Below, piece by piece: positions 1 through 8,490 of a stretch of DNA of 64,000 nt (positions are counted from its first letter, which is position 1; the number at the start of each line of letters is the position of its first letter). A program made the position numbers and the translations under genes. This DNA is from Methylobacterium radiotolerans JCM 2831 (GTDB lineage: Bacteria > Pseudomonadota > Alphaproteobacteria > Rhizobiales > Beijerinckiaceae), in assembly GCF_000019725.1 (NCBI RefSeq), contig NC_010505.1, positions 310,001 to 374,000 on the forward strand, given 5' to 3'. The notes under the pieces were generated by a model that was given only the letters and a program-made list of their open reading frames with translations, was not told the origin of the DNA and did no database searches.

Positions 1-1067
1 ACGACGGTCTCGCCGGGCTTCAGCCCGTCCTCGACGATCCAGCCGACCTCGGTCATCGCGCCGGTGCGCAGGGGCCGCAGGGCCAGCAACCGGTCGGCGC
101 CAACCACGAAGGCCTGGGCCTCGCCGGCGCTGGAGCGCTGGATCGCCTGCGCGGGCACGATGACGGCGCCCGGCTGCACCCCGCGCGCGACGCGGATCCG
201 AACATAGGCGCCGGGCAGCAGGGAGAGACGCGGGTTTGCGAAGGCGGCGCGCAGGCTGACCTGACCGGTGCCCGGATCGACGCTCACGTCCGAGAACAGG
301 AGCTTGCCGGGATCGGCGTGCAGGGTGCCGTCCGCGTGGACCAGCCGGACCTCGGCGCCTCCGGCCCCACCGCGGTCCGCCAGCAACCCGTAATCGGACG
401 CGGAGGCGTTGAAGTCGGCGAAGATCGGGTCGACCTGCTGGATGACCGCGAGCTTCGTCGCCTCGCCCTGGCCGACGAGCGCGCCCTCCGTCACGAGCGC
501 CCGCCCGATCCGCCCGCCGATGGGTGCTCGAACGGTGGCGAAGTCCAGGTCGATCCGGGCCCGGTCAAGCTGCGCCCTGGCACTCGCCACGTCGGCCTCG
601 GCCTGTCGCAGGGTCGCGACGGCGACGTCGTGCTGGGCGGTGCTGGCCGCCTGCCGCTCCAGCAGCGTCTCGGTCCGCTCCGACTGCTTCAGCGCCTGCA
701 CCCGCGACGCCTCGGCTCGGGCGAGGGACGCGGCCTTCGCGTCGACCTCGGCCTTGTAGACGGCCGGGTCGATGCGGAAGAGGACGTCGTCCTTCTCGAC
801 GAGGCTGCCTTCCTCGAACGCGCGCTCCCGGATGATGCCCGAAACCTGGGCCCGGACCTCCGCCACCCGCGTCGAGGCGAGGCGCCCCGGCAGGTCGAAG
901 AGGCGCGGCACGGTCGCGGGCGTCACGGTCGCGACCGACACGTCCGGCGGTGGCGTCTCGACCGCGGCCGTGTCGGTGGCGGCGGGCTTGCAGCCGCTCA
1001 GCGACGCGCTCACCACGAGCGCGACGAGGGTCGGGCGCCGGAAGCCGCGCGCGGTCGAGATCGACAT
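1..1067 (-). CDS. RND efflux periplasmic adaptor (HlyD/AcrA family), 3' end outside window
   Basis: Membrane-fusion protein that would link an inner-membrane RND pump to an outer-membrane channel. The reading frame is open from the ATG at 1067 to the window edge, giving 355 residues without the C-terminus. The N-terminus (MSISTARGFRR...) has a hydrophobic stretch ending in LSGC, so a lipoprotein signal is likely. It continues with the typical order: first barrel strand and lipoyl half (VRAQVSGIIRERAFEEG, FRIDPAVYKAEV), an Ala/Arg-rich alpha-hairpin, the second lipoyl half (VRAPIGGRIGRALVTEG), and beta-barrel segments (SLRAAFANP, LLPGAYVRI). It is divergent from a TetR regulator, the usual arrangement for a drug- or solvent-inducible AcrAB-type operon. 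The pump gene should lie further left, outside the window. Substrate unknown. Confidence 0.9.
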   Translation of the reverse strand, partial: MSISTARGFRRPTLVALVVSASLSGCKPAATDTAAVETPPPDVSVATVTPATVPRLFDLPGRLASTRVAEVRAQVSGIIRERAFEEGSLVEKDDVLFRIDPAVYKAEVDAKAASLARAEASRVQALKQSERTETLLERQAASTAQHDVAVATLRQAEADVASARAQLDRARIDLDFATVRAPIGGRIGRALVTEGALVGQGEATKLAVIQQVDPIFADFNASASDYGLLADRGGAGGAEVRLVHADGTLHADPGKLLFSDVSVDPGTGQVSLRAAFANPRLSLLPGAYVRIRVARGVQPGAVIVPAQAIQRSSAGEAQAFVVGADRLLALRPLRTGAMTEVGWIVEDGLKPGETV

Positions 1068-1199
1068 GGACCAAAATGCTCCTTCCACTGAGCGGGATCC
1101 GGCACACCGGTCCGCCGGCCCCTGAAATCCGGCCCGCGTCGGCGCCACGAGGGTGTCGCGCCGCTCCGGCGCTTGCGCCTTGGCGGCCGGCTGTTTAAT

Positions 1200-1213
1200 T
1201 CCATCCGTATGGA
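1200..1213. promoter_or_regulatory. Candidate TetR operator
   Basis: Inverted repeat TCCAT-CCGT-ATGGA in a locally AT-rich patch, about 20 bp before the TetR start and about 130 bp before the adaptor start. Its place between divergent repressor and efflux genes suggests autoregulation. The arms are only 5 bp, so this is inference. Confidence 0.4.
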
Positions 1214-1234
1214 TTGAAAAGGGGAAAGGTCTGG

Positions 1235-1768
1235 ATGGGGCGGCCGCGGAGCATCGACCGGGACAAGGTCCTCGACATCGCCGAGCGGATCGTGCGCGAG
1301 GAGGGGGCGACGGCGTTGACCTTCGACGCCGTGGCGCGGGCGGCCGGGATCACCAAGGGTGGCCTGCAATACTGCTTCGGCAGCAAGGACGATCTGGTCG
1401 CCGCCATGGCCGACCGCTGGCTGGCGGGCTTCGACGCGGAGGTCGCCCGCCACACACCGGCCGACGGGACCCGCGTGGACCACGTGCGCGGCTACGTGAC
1501 GGCGTCGGCACGGATCGACGAGGCCACACAGACCAAGATCGCCGGCATGCTCGTGAGCTTGCTGCAATCGCCGAAACATCGGGAGCAGGCGCGCGGCTGG
1601 TACGCGGCGTGGCTGACGCGCCTCGAACCCGGCTCCGAGGCGGAGCGGAGGGCCCGCGCGGCCTTCTTCGCCGCCGAGGGCGCCTTCTTCCTGCGCAGTC
1701 TCGGCCTCGTGGCGTTGGACCAGGGCCAATGGGACGCCGTCTTCGACGACATCCTCGCGCTCCTCTGA
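1235..1768 (+). CDS. TetR/AcrR family transcriptional regulator
   Basis: Predicted 177-residue repressor. The N-terminal helix-turn-helix is clear: MGRPRSIDRDKVLDIAERIV, then FDAVARAAGITKGGLQYCFG with the characteristic conserved aromatic and the KDDLV motif. The C-terminal ligand-binding half is variable (TetR_C type) and does not reveal the inducer. The ATG at 1235 is preferred over an in-frame TTG at 1214. It gives the canonical MGRPR start and has a GGGGAAAGG ribosome-binding site 6 bp upstream, whereas the TTG abuts the putative operator. It most likely represses the divergent efflux adaptor operon. Confidence 0.88.
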   Translation: MGRPRSIDRDKVLDIAERIVREEGATALTFDAVARAAGITKGGLQYCFGSKDDLVAAMADRWLAGFDAEVARHTPADGTRVDHVRGYVTASARIDEATQTKIAGMLVSLLQSPKHREQARGWYAAWLTRLEPGSEAERRARAAFFAAEGAFFLRSLGLVALDQGQWDAVFDDILALL

Positions 1769-1794
1769 ACCTCCGGGATCCGGAGCGACGACCG

Positions 1795-2330
1795 TCACCG
1801 CACCGCTCTAGACTCGCGGGCAAGGTGGCTGCCGCTGAGGAACACCTCCCGGGCCGGCTGATCCGGCCGCTCGATCCCCTCGAACAGCAGGCGCATCGCC
1901 TGGGTGCCGATCTCGGCGACTGGCTGCTCGATCACGGTGAGGGCCGGCCCAGCGAGCTCGGTCAGGGCTCGTTGCCGAAGCCGTTAGGTGCGAGGTGGCG
2001 CGGGAGCACGAGGTTCACGGCCTTGGCCGCCCGCACGGCGCTCGTCGGGATGAGCCCGTTCGGGACGACGCGCGCCACCGGCTGGCCGGGCTCCTCGAGC
2101 CAGCGCGTTGCCTCCTCCCTCGCGGCCGCCGCGTTCGGGGCGACACTCCGGACCTGCAACGCCAGACCGTGCCGCCCCATGGCCTCCAGATAGGCGGCGC
2201 GGCGCTCCTGCGCGGCCGAATTCGACGATCCGAACAGGCTGTCGATCCGACGCGGGTTGTGACCGGGCGTGCCGCGGTGCTCAGCGGCCTGTCGGCGATG
2301 ATCCGGTTCGGCCGCTCGGGCATAGCCCGG
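1795..2330 (-). pseudogene. Decayed LacI-family regulator (C-terminal effector-binding domain)
   Basis: On the minus strand the C-terminal half of a LacI/GalR repressor is recognisable but broken. One frame reads SSNSAAQERRAAYLEAMGRHGL, later LPRHLAPNGFGNEP, then hits a stop. Shifting by one base restores the expected continuation ELAGPALTVIEQPVAEIG, EGIERPDQPAREVFLSGSHL and ARESRAVR before a TGA at 1795-1797. A single missing C after GFGNEP (near 1970) explains this shift. Further upstream, similarity (RIIADR, AEHR, GHNPRRI) jumps between frames, and no DNA-binding domain is recognisable. The gene is therefore dead. It may mark a deleted sugar locus. Confidence 0.75.
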
Positions 2331-2803
2331 TTCGACCAGATCGTGTGGCGGCCGCATCCCGGGGAGATCTGTGGCCTGACGCCGCTCCGCGTCGCGATGG
2401 CCGGCACATCGGGCCGGCCCGTCGGGGAGCCCTCCCTGGAGATCGGCGCCCGGTAGACCGGCACCTTCGCGGGCCGGCCGCTCGACGCGGTCGCTGTCGT
2501 CTTCGAGAGGCGAGCCTGCGGCCCGCTCGCCCTGTCCAGCATCGCCCGGACGCGGAGCGCGCCGGGACCGGTCCACGAGATCCCGAGCAGGCCATGATGG
2601 AGCTGGTTCCGGGGATCCAGATCAACCCGGGGCTCCGGCTGCCACCGAAGCGCCAGAACATCGACGATCCGGATCAGACCCGATTTCCATTGCGCCACAG
2701 AAACATACCGGACACCTCCGTGGTCGGCGCCAAACCGTCGGTTGATCTCTTCTCCCTCGTGAGGCTCGCGGGGACCTGGCAGCTCGTGACCACTGGCCGG
2801 ACG
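2331..2803. other. Gene-free stretch, possible continuation of decayed DNA
   Basis: No frame here shows recognisable protein motifs or a convincing start with ribosome-binding site. It probably holds the eroded 5' part of the LacI relic. I see no repeats or terminator. Confidence 0.4.
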
Positions 2804-4426
2804 TCAGCTGGCCGCGGAGGGCCGGGGGCCGGCCTCCGGTGGGGCGCCCGCGCCGATCATCCGGCGGTCGACGGCGGCGAGGGTATCGAGCAGGCGCTTC
2901 CGGAGCCGCGCCGCACCCTCCAACTCGAGCGCGTCCACGTCGACGTAGAAGTCGATCCCCCGGGCGTGCTCGGAGAAGATCGTCTCGGTCGCCTCGGCGG
3001 TGAGGTCGCCCTCGACGGCGTAGGGGACGACCTCGCGGCTGATGCCCTTCATGCGGATCGGCTCCTGCGGGCTCGCCTGGACGATATCGCTCACCAGCGC
3101 GTAGGTTTCGTAGCTCAGGGTGATGCCGCCCGGCATCGCGGCCGCCTGGAGGCGGGCGGCGAGGTTCGCTTCCGCGCCGATGATCGTGTAGTCCATCCGC
3201 TCGTCGCTGCCGAAGTTGCCGACGTTGCAGTAGCCCGTGTTGATCCCGATCCGCGCCTGGAACGGGCGCTCGATGCCGGACCGCCGCCAGCGGGCATTGA
3301 GCTGGCCGAGGCGCGTCTGCATCTCGATCGCCATCCGGACGCAGGCCTGCGCGTCCTCGCGGACGCCCCGGCTCTCCGGATCGCCGAAGAAGACCAGCAT
3401 CGCGTCCCCGATATACTTGTCCACCGTGCCGCCGTGCTTGACCGCGATGGCGGTCATCTCGGTCAGGTACTCGTTGAGGAGTGCGGTCAGCTCCTCGGGC
3501 TGCAGGCGCTCGGTGGTGGCGGTGAAGTCCTTGATGTCGGAGAAGAAGATCGTCAGCTTCTTGCGCTCGGTCGCCACCGACACGTCCCGCTCGCCGCTGA
3601 AGATGCTCTTGTAGACCTGGGGCGAGATGTACTTCGCGATCTGCACCGAGACCGACGCCAGAAAGCCGTTGGACTCGGTCAGCTCGCGATTCATCCGGTC
3701 GATGAGGCGCGACTGTCGCGCCTGCAGCAGCAGGACGGTGGTGCCGGCGAGCGCCGCCAGGATGAAGTAGCCGAGCAGGTACTTGAAGGCGAAGACGTTG
3801 GCGGCGATCGGCTGGTGCAGGACGATCTCCTGGATGCCGCGGACGTCGCCGACCTTCCAGTCCGTCTTCGGGCTCAGGGGATGGGCGTTGTGGCAGCGCA
3901 CGCAGGCGGATTCCATGCGGATCGGCGCCGCGATGCGCACCTGCCGATCGAAGATCGATCCCGTCGTCTCGCTGACGAATCCGGTCTGGGGACGGGCCCG
4001 GAGGTCCGCCAGCGCCTGGATCTCGAACGCGTCGAGATCGTGCGGCTTGCGGTCCTTGAAAGGGAGATCGGAGACGAAGCGATACTTCACCGCGCCGTCC
4101 CCGCCGCTGATCCGCTCGCCGAGCTCCAGGGAGAGCGTCGCGGGGATCGGGATCGCGTTCGGTACGCCCTTGTAATCGTGCCGCGTCTCGACCCGGCCCG
4201 TCGCCGCGTTGACCGCCTGGACCACGTCACTGGCGTAGAAGCTGCGCATCTGATCGATGATCCGGCCGGTCTCGATCGCCTGCGTGGCGAGCATGCGCTC
4301 GGACAGGCCGCGCAGGTCGAGCCACACCGCGACCGGCAGCCCGACCAGGCCGAACAGGATCGCCGCCACGAGGAGCGGCCCCATGAATCGCTGCTGGCGC
4401 GCGACCGACTCGTCAAAACCCGACAT
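2804..4426 (-). CDS. Membrane adenylate/guanylate cyclase with c-type heme (DUF3365/Tll0287-like) sensor
   Basis: A 540-residue class III nucleotide cyclase. Order: transmembrane helix (about 17-35), periplasmic sensor resembling DUF3365/Tll0287 domains and carrying a CVRCH c-type heme attachment motif at residues 175-179, second transmembrane helix (about 215-235), linker, and catalytic domain from about 285 to 480. The catalytic domain shows both metal-binding aspartates (D297 in FFSDIKDF, D341 in KYIGDAMLVFFG), K337 at the adenine-selecting position, and NLAARL with the transition-state Asn and Arg. It should make cAMP from ATP in response to heme redox state or a bound gas; the signal is inferred. 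An in-frame TTG three codons upstream is an alternative start. The gene is isolated, with no obvious operon partner. Confidence 0.87.
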   Translation of the reverse strand: MSGFDESVARQQRFMGPLLVAAILFGLVGLPVAVWLDLRGLSERMLATQAIETGRIIDQMRSFYASDVVQAVNAATGRVETRHDYKGVPNAIPIPATLSLELGERISGGDGAVKYRFVSDLPFKDRKPHDLDAFEIQALADLRARPQTGFVSETTGSIFDRQVRIAAPIRMESACVRCHNAHPLSPKTDWKVGDVRGIQEIVLHQPIAANVFAFKYLLGYFILAALAGTTVLLLQARQSRLIDRMNRELTESNGFLASVSVQIAKYISPQVYKSIFSGERDVSVATERKKLTIFFSDIKDFTATTERLQPEELTALLNEYLTEMTAIAVKHGGTVDKYIGDAMLVFFGDPESRGVREDAQACVRMAIEMQTRLGQLNARWRRSGIERPFQARIGINTGYCNVGNFGSDERMDYTIIGAEANLAARLQAAAMPGGITLSYETYALVSDIVQASPQEPIRMKGISREVVPYAVEGDLTAEATETIFSEHARGIDFYVDVDALELEGAARLRKRLLDTLAAVDRRMIGAGAPPEAGPRPSAAS

Positions 4427-4814
4427 CACCCACAACCCCGAGGCACCAGCACATAGCCCCTTGCTTGGCTCCTTCCATATACAGGCAATTCTTTGCCGGG
4501 ACGTATTTACTTTCCGTCCGAAACGCGGACCGCGGCGCCAATTCAGTGTCTGTGGGACATGAAGTCAACAGAGTCTATCAACCACAAGATGTCGTGCTGC
4601 GCATGGACAGCCGCGCCGGACACCGAGACCTGGCGCCAGGCCGATCGCCGCCGGCTGGGCACACCGTCGTCCGGTTCGCTCAGATCGCTCCGGGCCCTCC
4701 CAGCATGGGATTTCGCGAACGGCCCCTATAGTCGGCGCCTCGACTGTCCGATCGCGAGGACGCGGGACCGGACGGAGAACCGTGTCGCTTCAGCGTCGAC
4801 CCGGGGAGGGTGCG
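4427..4814. other. Intergenic region upstream of divergent cyclase and monooxygenase relic
   Basis: No coding signal. There is a mildly AT-richer patch at about 4470-4520 where the cyclase promoter could lie. No clear dyad was found. Confidence 0.4.
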
Positions 4815-5325
4815 ATGGCGGATGTTCTGATCGTCGGGGCCGGACCGGTCGGCCTGACACTCGCCTGCGAACTCGCCCGGCACGGGGCGCGCTGCCGGAT
4901 CGTCGACGGCGCGGCGCAGCCGTCGCCCTATTGCCGCGCGATCGGGGTCACCCCGCGCACCCTCGAAGTCTGGGAGGACATGGGCCTTGCCCGCGAGATG
5001 ATCGACGCGGGTCTCTGGCTCACGGGTCTGCGCACGGTTCTCTACGGCCAGCCGCCGGTCGACGCGCTCAGTCCGCCCCTGGACCTGCCCTACGCGTCGC
5101 TCGGACTTCCGCAGTCCGAGACCGAGCGTGTCCTGACCCGCCACCTGGAGCGCTGCGGCCTGCGGGTCGAGCGCGGCCTGCGCCTGACCGCCCTGGAGCA
5201 GGACGATGCCGGTGTCCGCGTGCGACTGCAGGATGACGGCGGAGCGGTCGCGGAGGCGGGCTTCCGCCACGTCGTCGGCTGCGACGGCGCCCACAGCACG
5301 GTCCGGCGCCCTCTGGCTGACTTGC
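4815..5325 (+). pseudogene. Truncated FAD-dependent aromatic monooxygenase (UbiH/PheA-like)
   Basis: The first 165 residues match the FAD-binding N-terminus of class A flavoprotein hydroxylases. They show a dinucleotide-binding GAGPVG near residue 9, the family's RAIGVTPRTLEVWEDMGL segment and the second FAD motif GCDGAHSTVRR at about 155-165. The start is good, with GGGGAGGG 5 bp before the ATG. After about position 5310 the similarity stops abruptly. The frame stays open to 5744 but encodes Arg/Ser-rich sequence unlike the family, and the substrate domain (about 350 residues in relatives) is absent. It is therefore a remnant, probably truncated by deletion. Confidence 0.75.
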
Positions 5326-5870
5326 AGGTGGGGCGGAGCCGACACGGGCTATGTCGCCGATACAGACGTATTGCTCGGTCCAGCCTTTCGCCGCGACGTT
5401 CTCGCCGAGAGCGCCCAGTGGGGAGCGCGGCGGATGATCGCCGATCTCCGAGGCCCAGGCGGCGTGATTGTCCTGCGGATACGGATGGAGCGTCTTATCA
5501 GAGTCGCCACGGTAGCGGAGGTCGGACGCTTGCCGGGCCGGCTTCTGCGACAGTCCCTAGAGGCTCCACGAGGCTCTGGGGCTCCGCGGCAACCGCCGCA
5601 TCCGCCGGAGCGAGGGGCGAGACAGGTGTTCCGCCGAGGTGCGCGATCGCCGTCGCCCTCGGCAAGGTCGGCGTCGTCCCGGTTCGGTGCTCGATCTCAT
5701 CGGAGCGCGGCGACACCGCGGCCTCGGTCGGGGGCGATCTTTGAGGCAGGCGCGTGCGATGGAGGCTCGTCCTGCTCCGATGCTTGGAGGGGATCATCTG
5801 GCGGTTCGGCGACGGCCGGAACGGTCGTGTCGCAGGTGCATTCTCTTCCGGATCGAAGAGGAGCATCAGC
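5326..5870. other. Gene-free stretch after the monooxygenase relic
   Basis: Open frames here lack family motifs and credible starts. One patch in another frame (GYVADTDVLLGPAFRRDVL, about 5340-5400) looks protein-like but I cannot place it. Probably decayed coding DNA followed by the promoter of the next gene. Confidence 0.35.
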
Positions 5871-6155
5871 ATGCGCATCATTGGACAAGCATCCGTCATC
5901 GCTCTCGTGACACTCATGAGCGTCGGCGCTGCTGAGGCGAAGGGCTGCATCAAGGGCGCGATCATCGGCGGTCTGGCGGGCCATTACCTGGCCGAGCGCG
6001 GCGTCGTCGGCGCCGTCGCCGGCTGTCTCGGCGGCCGCTACCTCGCCAACCGGCAGGCGCGGCGCAGGGAGATCGAGTACGGCTCGCGGGTCCAGCCGCG
6101 CGACACCGGTTACGGCGCGCCCCAGGCCTACCCGCGCCGGTCCTACAGCTACTGA
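5871..6155 (+). CDS. Small exported glycine-zipper protein
   Basis: 94 residues. Residues 1-22 form a Sec signal peptide ending VGAAEA. The mature part begins KGCIKGAIIGGLAGHYLAERG and VVGAVAGCLGGRYLANRQ, two GxxxG-rich segments like the glycine-zipper 2TM proteins of the periplasm or outer membrane, followed by a Tyr/Arg-rich tail. Two cysteines could pair. The ATG at 5871 has GAAGAGGAG 9 bp upstream; an in-frame start 39 codons earlier would bury the signal peptide. It is the first of five small exported proteins between 5.9 and 8.1 kb. Function unknown. Confidence 0.8.
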   Translation: MRIIGQASVIALVTLMSVGAAEAKGCIKGAIIGGLAGHYLAERGVVGAVAGCLGGRYLANRQARRREIEYGSRVQPRDTGYGAPQAYPRRSYSY

Positions 6156-6161
6156 CAGACA

Positions 6162-6186
6162 GCGGGGGCGGCTCGGGCCGCCCCGC
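6162..6186 (+). terminator. Hairpin downstream of glycine-zipper gene
   Basis: GC-rich near-perfect stem (GCGGGGGCGGC / GCCGCCCCGC, one bulge) starting 6 bp after the stop at 6155. There is no T-tract, so it may stabilise the 3' end rather than terminate fully. Confidence 0.45.
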
Positions 6187-6363
6187 ACCCCTCGTAGTCG
6201 AACCGGCACGTTCCGTGCGCGGGGGGAACCCCGTCAGACCATCTCAAGGCTGATCCAATGCACCGAGACGAGCCGACGGCGTGCCGGTTCGCCCAGCGCG
6301 GAGGCGCGGTCACCCCGATGAGGGCAGCCGCTCCGGTCTTCGAGTTCCGACCGGTCGGTTCGG

Positions 6364-6615
6364 TCAGCCCTTCTTGCCCTGCTTGTAGCTCTGAATAGCG
6401 CCCTGGCAGCCCGGCGAGAGTTTCGCCATGTTCTTCTCGAAACAGGCCTGCGTCTCGGCCCCCTCGTCGGGCGGCATGTCACCGCAGAAGGTCGTGAAGT
6501 CGCCCATGCATTGCTGCTGAAGCGTCGCCTTGTCGTCGGCCGACATAGGGGCGGCGAGAGCCGCCGTGGCCGCCACGGACAGAAGCAGGGCGGTCGTAAT
6601 CAGACGTACCGGCAT
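6364..6615 (-). CDS. Small exported cysteine-rich-repeat protein
   Basis: 83 residues. Residues 1-21 (MPVRLITTALLLSVAATAALA) are a signal peptide. The mature protein has four cysteines in the spacing QQQCMGDFTTFC ... ACFEKNMAKLSPGC, which resembles the cysteine-rich repeat (Golgi GLG1-type) motif found in short periplasmic proteins of Rhizobiales. The C-terminus is lysine-rich (KQGKKG). The disulfides suggest a stable periplasmic location. Role unknown; the match is from motif pattern only. Confidence 0.8.
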   Translation of the reverse strand: MPVRLITTALLLSVAATAALAAPMSADDKATLQQQCMGDFTTFCGDMPPDEGAETQACFEKNMAKLSPGCQGAIQSYKQGKKG

Positions 6616-6700
6616 GGTGATGCTGTTCCTCGCGTCGATGAACCGCTCAGAAAGCCGAAGGGGCGGGAAACCGTTGCATGCGATGAACCGATCGCGACCA

Positions 6701-6734
6701 TAAAAAACGAAGGGGCGCCCGGCCGGGCGCCCCT
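6701..6734 (-). terminator. Rho-independent terminator
   Basis: Perfect inverted repeat AGGGGCGCCC-GGCC-GGGCGCCCCT at 6711-6734, flanked by an A6 tract at 6702-6707. On the minus strand this is a 10-bp stem followed by a T-tract, 26 bp after the stop of the gene at 6760-7017. Confidence 0.85.
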
Positions 6735-6759
6735 CTGAGCCACTTGTGTTCCAGTCCGA

Positions 6760-7017
6760 TCAGTCGTCCCAGTCGCCATCGTGGTGGCCGTAGCCGTACC
6801 CGCGACGCTCGATCACGCGAACACCCGGACGATCCCAGTCACGGTGGCCGAAGCGGACGCCGCGATAGCCGTCGCGGTAGCCCTCGCGCACGATCACGCG
6901 GGAATGGCCGTAACCCGGTTCGTAGCCGTAGCCGCTACCCCACTCGTGGGCCTGAGCGGCGGAGGCGGCGCCCAGGACCGCCGCGCCGGCAGTCAAGGTC
7001 ATGACGAGCTTTTTCAT
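6760..7017 (-). CDS. Small exported Gly/Tyr/Arg-rich protein
   Basis: 85 residues. MKKLVMTLTAGAAVLGAASAAQA is a textbook signal peptide. The mature part is low-complexity (HEWGSGYGYEPGYGHSR, RDGYRGVRFGHRDWDRPG, YGYGHHDGDWDD), rich in Gly, Tyr, His, Arg and Asp. The ATG at 7017 is chosen because it gives the signal peptide; a start 20 codons upstream does not. It ends in a strong terminator. Such proteins are common in Methylobacterium and often lack assigned functions; metal binding through His/Asp is possible. Confidence 0.78.
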   Translation of the reverse strand: MKKLVMTLTAGAAVLGAASAAQAHEWGSGYGYEPGYGHSRVIVREGYRDGYRGVRFGHRDWDRPGVRVIERRGYGYGHHDGDWDD

Positions 7018-7242
7018 GATCAATCCTCTAGCTGCGATTTCAAACAACAAATGCAGAAGGCACTTATCGCGTTCCATTGAGGGCGATTTTCCTCATCCAG
7101 CGTTGTTCATCCGAAATTCATGTTCATCCGCGCCCCGGTTCCGAGCCCAAGCTTGGCCACGCGTGTTCGACATCTTCGAATGACCGGTCTCTGCTCAGGC
7201 CGACCCAGCCGGCCGAAAGCTCCGGACGGGACGAAGTCTCTG

Positions 7243-7503
7243 TCAGCGACGGGTGACGGTCGTGTCGCTTCCGAGGCTGCCAGCCCCGCCGCCGCCGCTC
7301 TGCGTGGTCAAGCCGGTCGACTCCGTTCCGCCGAACTTCGTCTCGTGTCCGGCTGCGCAGCCGGACGCGCCCGGGCTTCCGGCAGAGCGCCCACGATGCT
7401 GCATCTCGCGGCCTGGAGACTTGGACGATGCGCCCTGTTCCGTAGCGCCTGCGCTGGCCCCGAGAGCCAGGGTAGCGAGGACGATAATCGGCAAGCGTGG
7501 CAT
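7243..7503 (-). CDS. Small exported protein, unknown function
   Basis: 86 residues. The signal peptide is MPRLPIIVLATLALGASAGA. The mature part is Ser/Gly/Thr-rich and ends in a Gly-rich low-complexity segment (TQSGGGGAGSLG). AGGAGA lies 8 bp before the ATG at 7503. Longer in-frame starts exist upstream but place Arg-rich, non-secretory sequence before the signal. No family recognised. It belongs to the same cluster of small exported proteins. Confidence 0.6.
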   Translation of the reverse strand: MPRLPIIVLATLALGASAGATEQGASSKSPGREMQHRGRSAGSPGASGCAAGHETKFGGTESTGLTTQSGGGGAGSLGSDTTVTRR

Positions 7504-7802
7504 CGCGCATCTCCTGTTCTGGAGGCACTCACGGCAGCTTCGCCGAGACCGTTCCAGGGACCCGCGCCGCCTTCGATGTCGTGACGGCACGCAGCCACGC
7601 TCAGCACGCGCGTTTCGGGCATCGCGATGCGGGTAGACCGCGGTCCGGATCTGCGCTCGGTCTCGCGTGATGCCAAATACTGCAGCGTTGCTCGCGGGAA
7701 TGCCGGGCTTTAGCCACGCCTTCGTTACGCCCGGGAACGGTTCGGTGCCGGACGCCGTATCTGGACTGACGCGGGGCAATCCCCGCTACGAGGGAGCCAT
7801 CC

Positions 7803-8054
7803 ATGATCCGCACGCCAACGTTGATCCTCCTCGGCACACTGGCGCTGGCCGGGGGTATTCTCGGGTCCTCGTCGGCCGCCATGGCCGATCCGCCCTGGGC
7901 CCGCGGGGAGCGCGGCTTCCGGCACGGCGGCCCGCCACCCTGGGCGCCCGCTCACGGCTATCGCCGCCAGCACGAATTCGGCGGGTACGGCCGCCGGGAT
8001 GCGCGGTTCTACGAAGGGCGACGCTACGGCGGTTACCGCTACGATCGTTACTGA
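7803..8054 (+). CDS. Small exported Gly/Arg/Tyr-rich protein
   Basis: 83 residues. Signal peptide MIRTPTLILLGTLALAGGIL...AMA, cleavage likely before DPPWARG. The mature chain is rich in Gly, Arg, Tyr, His and Pro (GYGRRDARFYEGRRYGGYRY) and ends DRY. GAGGGAG lies about 7 bp upstream of the ATG. Composition resembles the protein at 6760-7017, suggesting related roles or a shared ancestor. Function unknown. Confidence 0.78.
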   Translation: MIRTPTLILLGTLALAGGILGSSSAAMADPPWARGERGFRHGGPPPWAPAHGYRRQHEFGGYGRRDARFYEGRRYGGYRYDRY

Positions 8055-8159
8055 GCGACGGGCCGCTCGCGCGGCGGTGCTGCCCGGAGCATCCAGCCTC
8101 GCCTGGCCGCGTCGACCAGACGATTGCACACCAGCGCTGCGTCGTAAAACGCTGACGGG

Positions 8160-8422
8160 ACGAGGCGAGCACCGTCGCTTCGGCCGTCTTCGAGCCGCGC
8201 GGGCACGCCCTCTGGCAAAGGGCGCTCGTCGAGCGCTTCGGCGAGACCCGCTCCGGCCTCGGCTCGGACTTCGACGGGGCCGTCGTCTCGAACGCCATCC
8301 GCTCGATGGCCGGCACGCAGGCGACCTTCCGGGCCCTCGCCGCGTGAGGATTCGGGCGGGCCCTGATTGGGAACCCCGCGCTCGGGATCTGGATGCGCGT
8401 CTTGGAGCGGATGATCGGCTGA
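8160..8422 (+). pseudogene. Possible coding remnant with internal stop
   Basis: One frame reads as plausible protein (ASAVFEPRGHALWQRALVE, DFDGAVVSNAIRSMAG, TQATFRALAA), stops at TGA 8345-8347, and continues in the same frame with IGNPALGIWMRVLERMIG to a second TGA at 8420-8422. There is no start codon with ribosome-binding site. I do not recognise the family. It looks like the tail of a lost gene. Confidence 0.3.
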
Positions 8423-8490
8423 TCGTCAGGCGACGGCCGGGTGGACTAACGGGGCGAGCGCCGCACCCTCCTCAACCCGACGACCCGCGC

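Noticed and set aside
2108..4456. Long open frame on the plus strand opposite the heme cyclase
   Set aside because: Its protein is Arg/Asp/Gly-rich without motifs, and the minus strand carries a fully motif-supported cyclase. High GC leaves antisense frames open.
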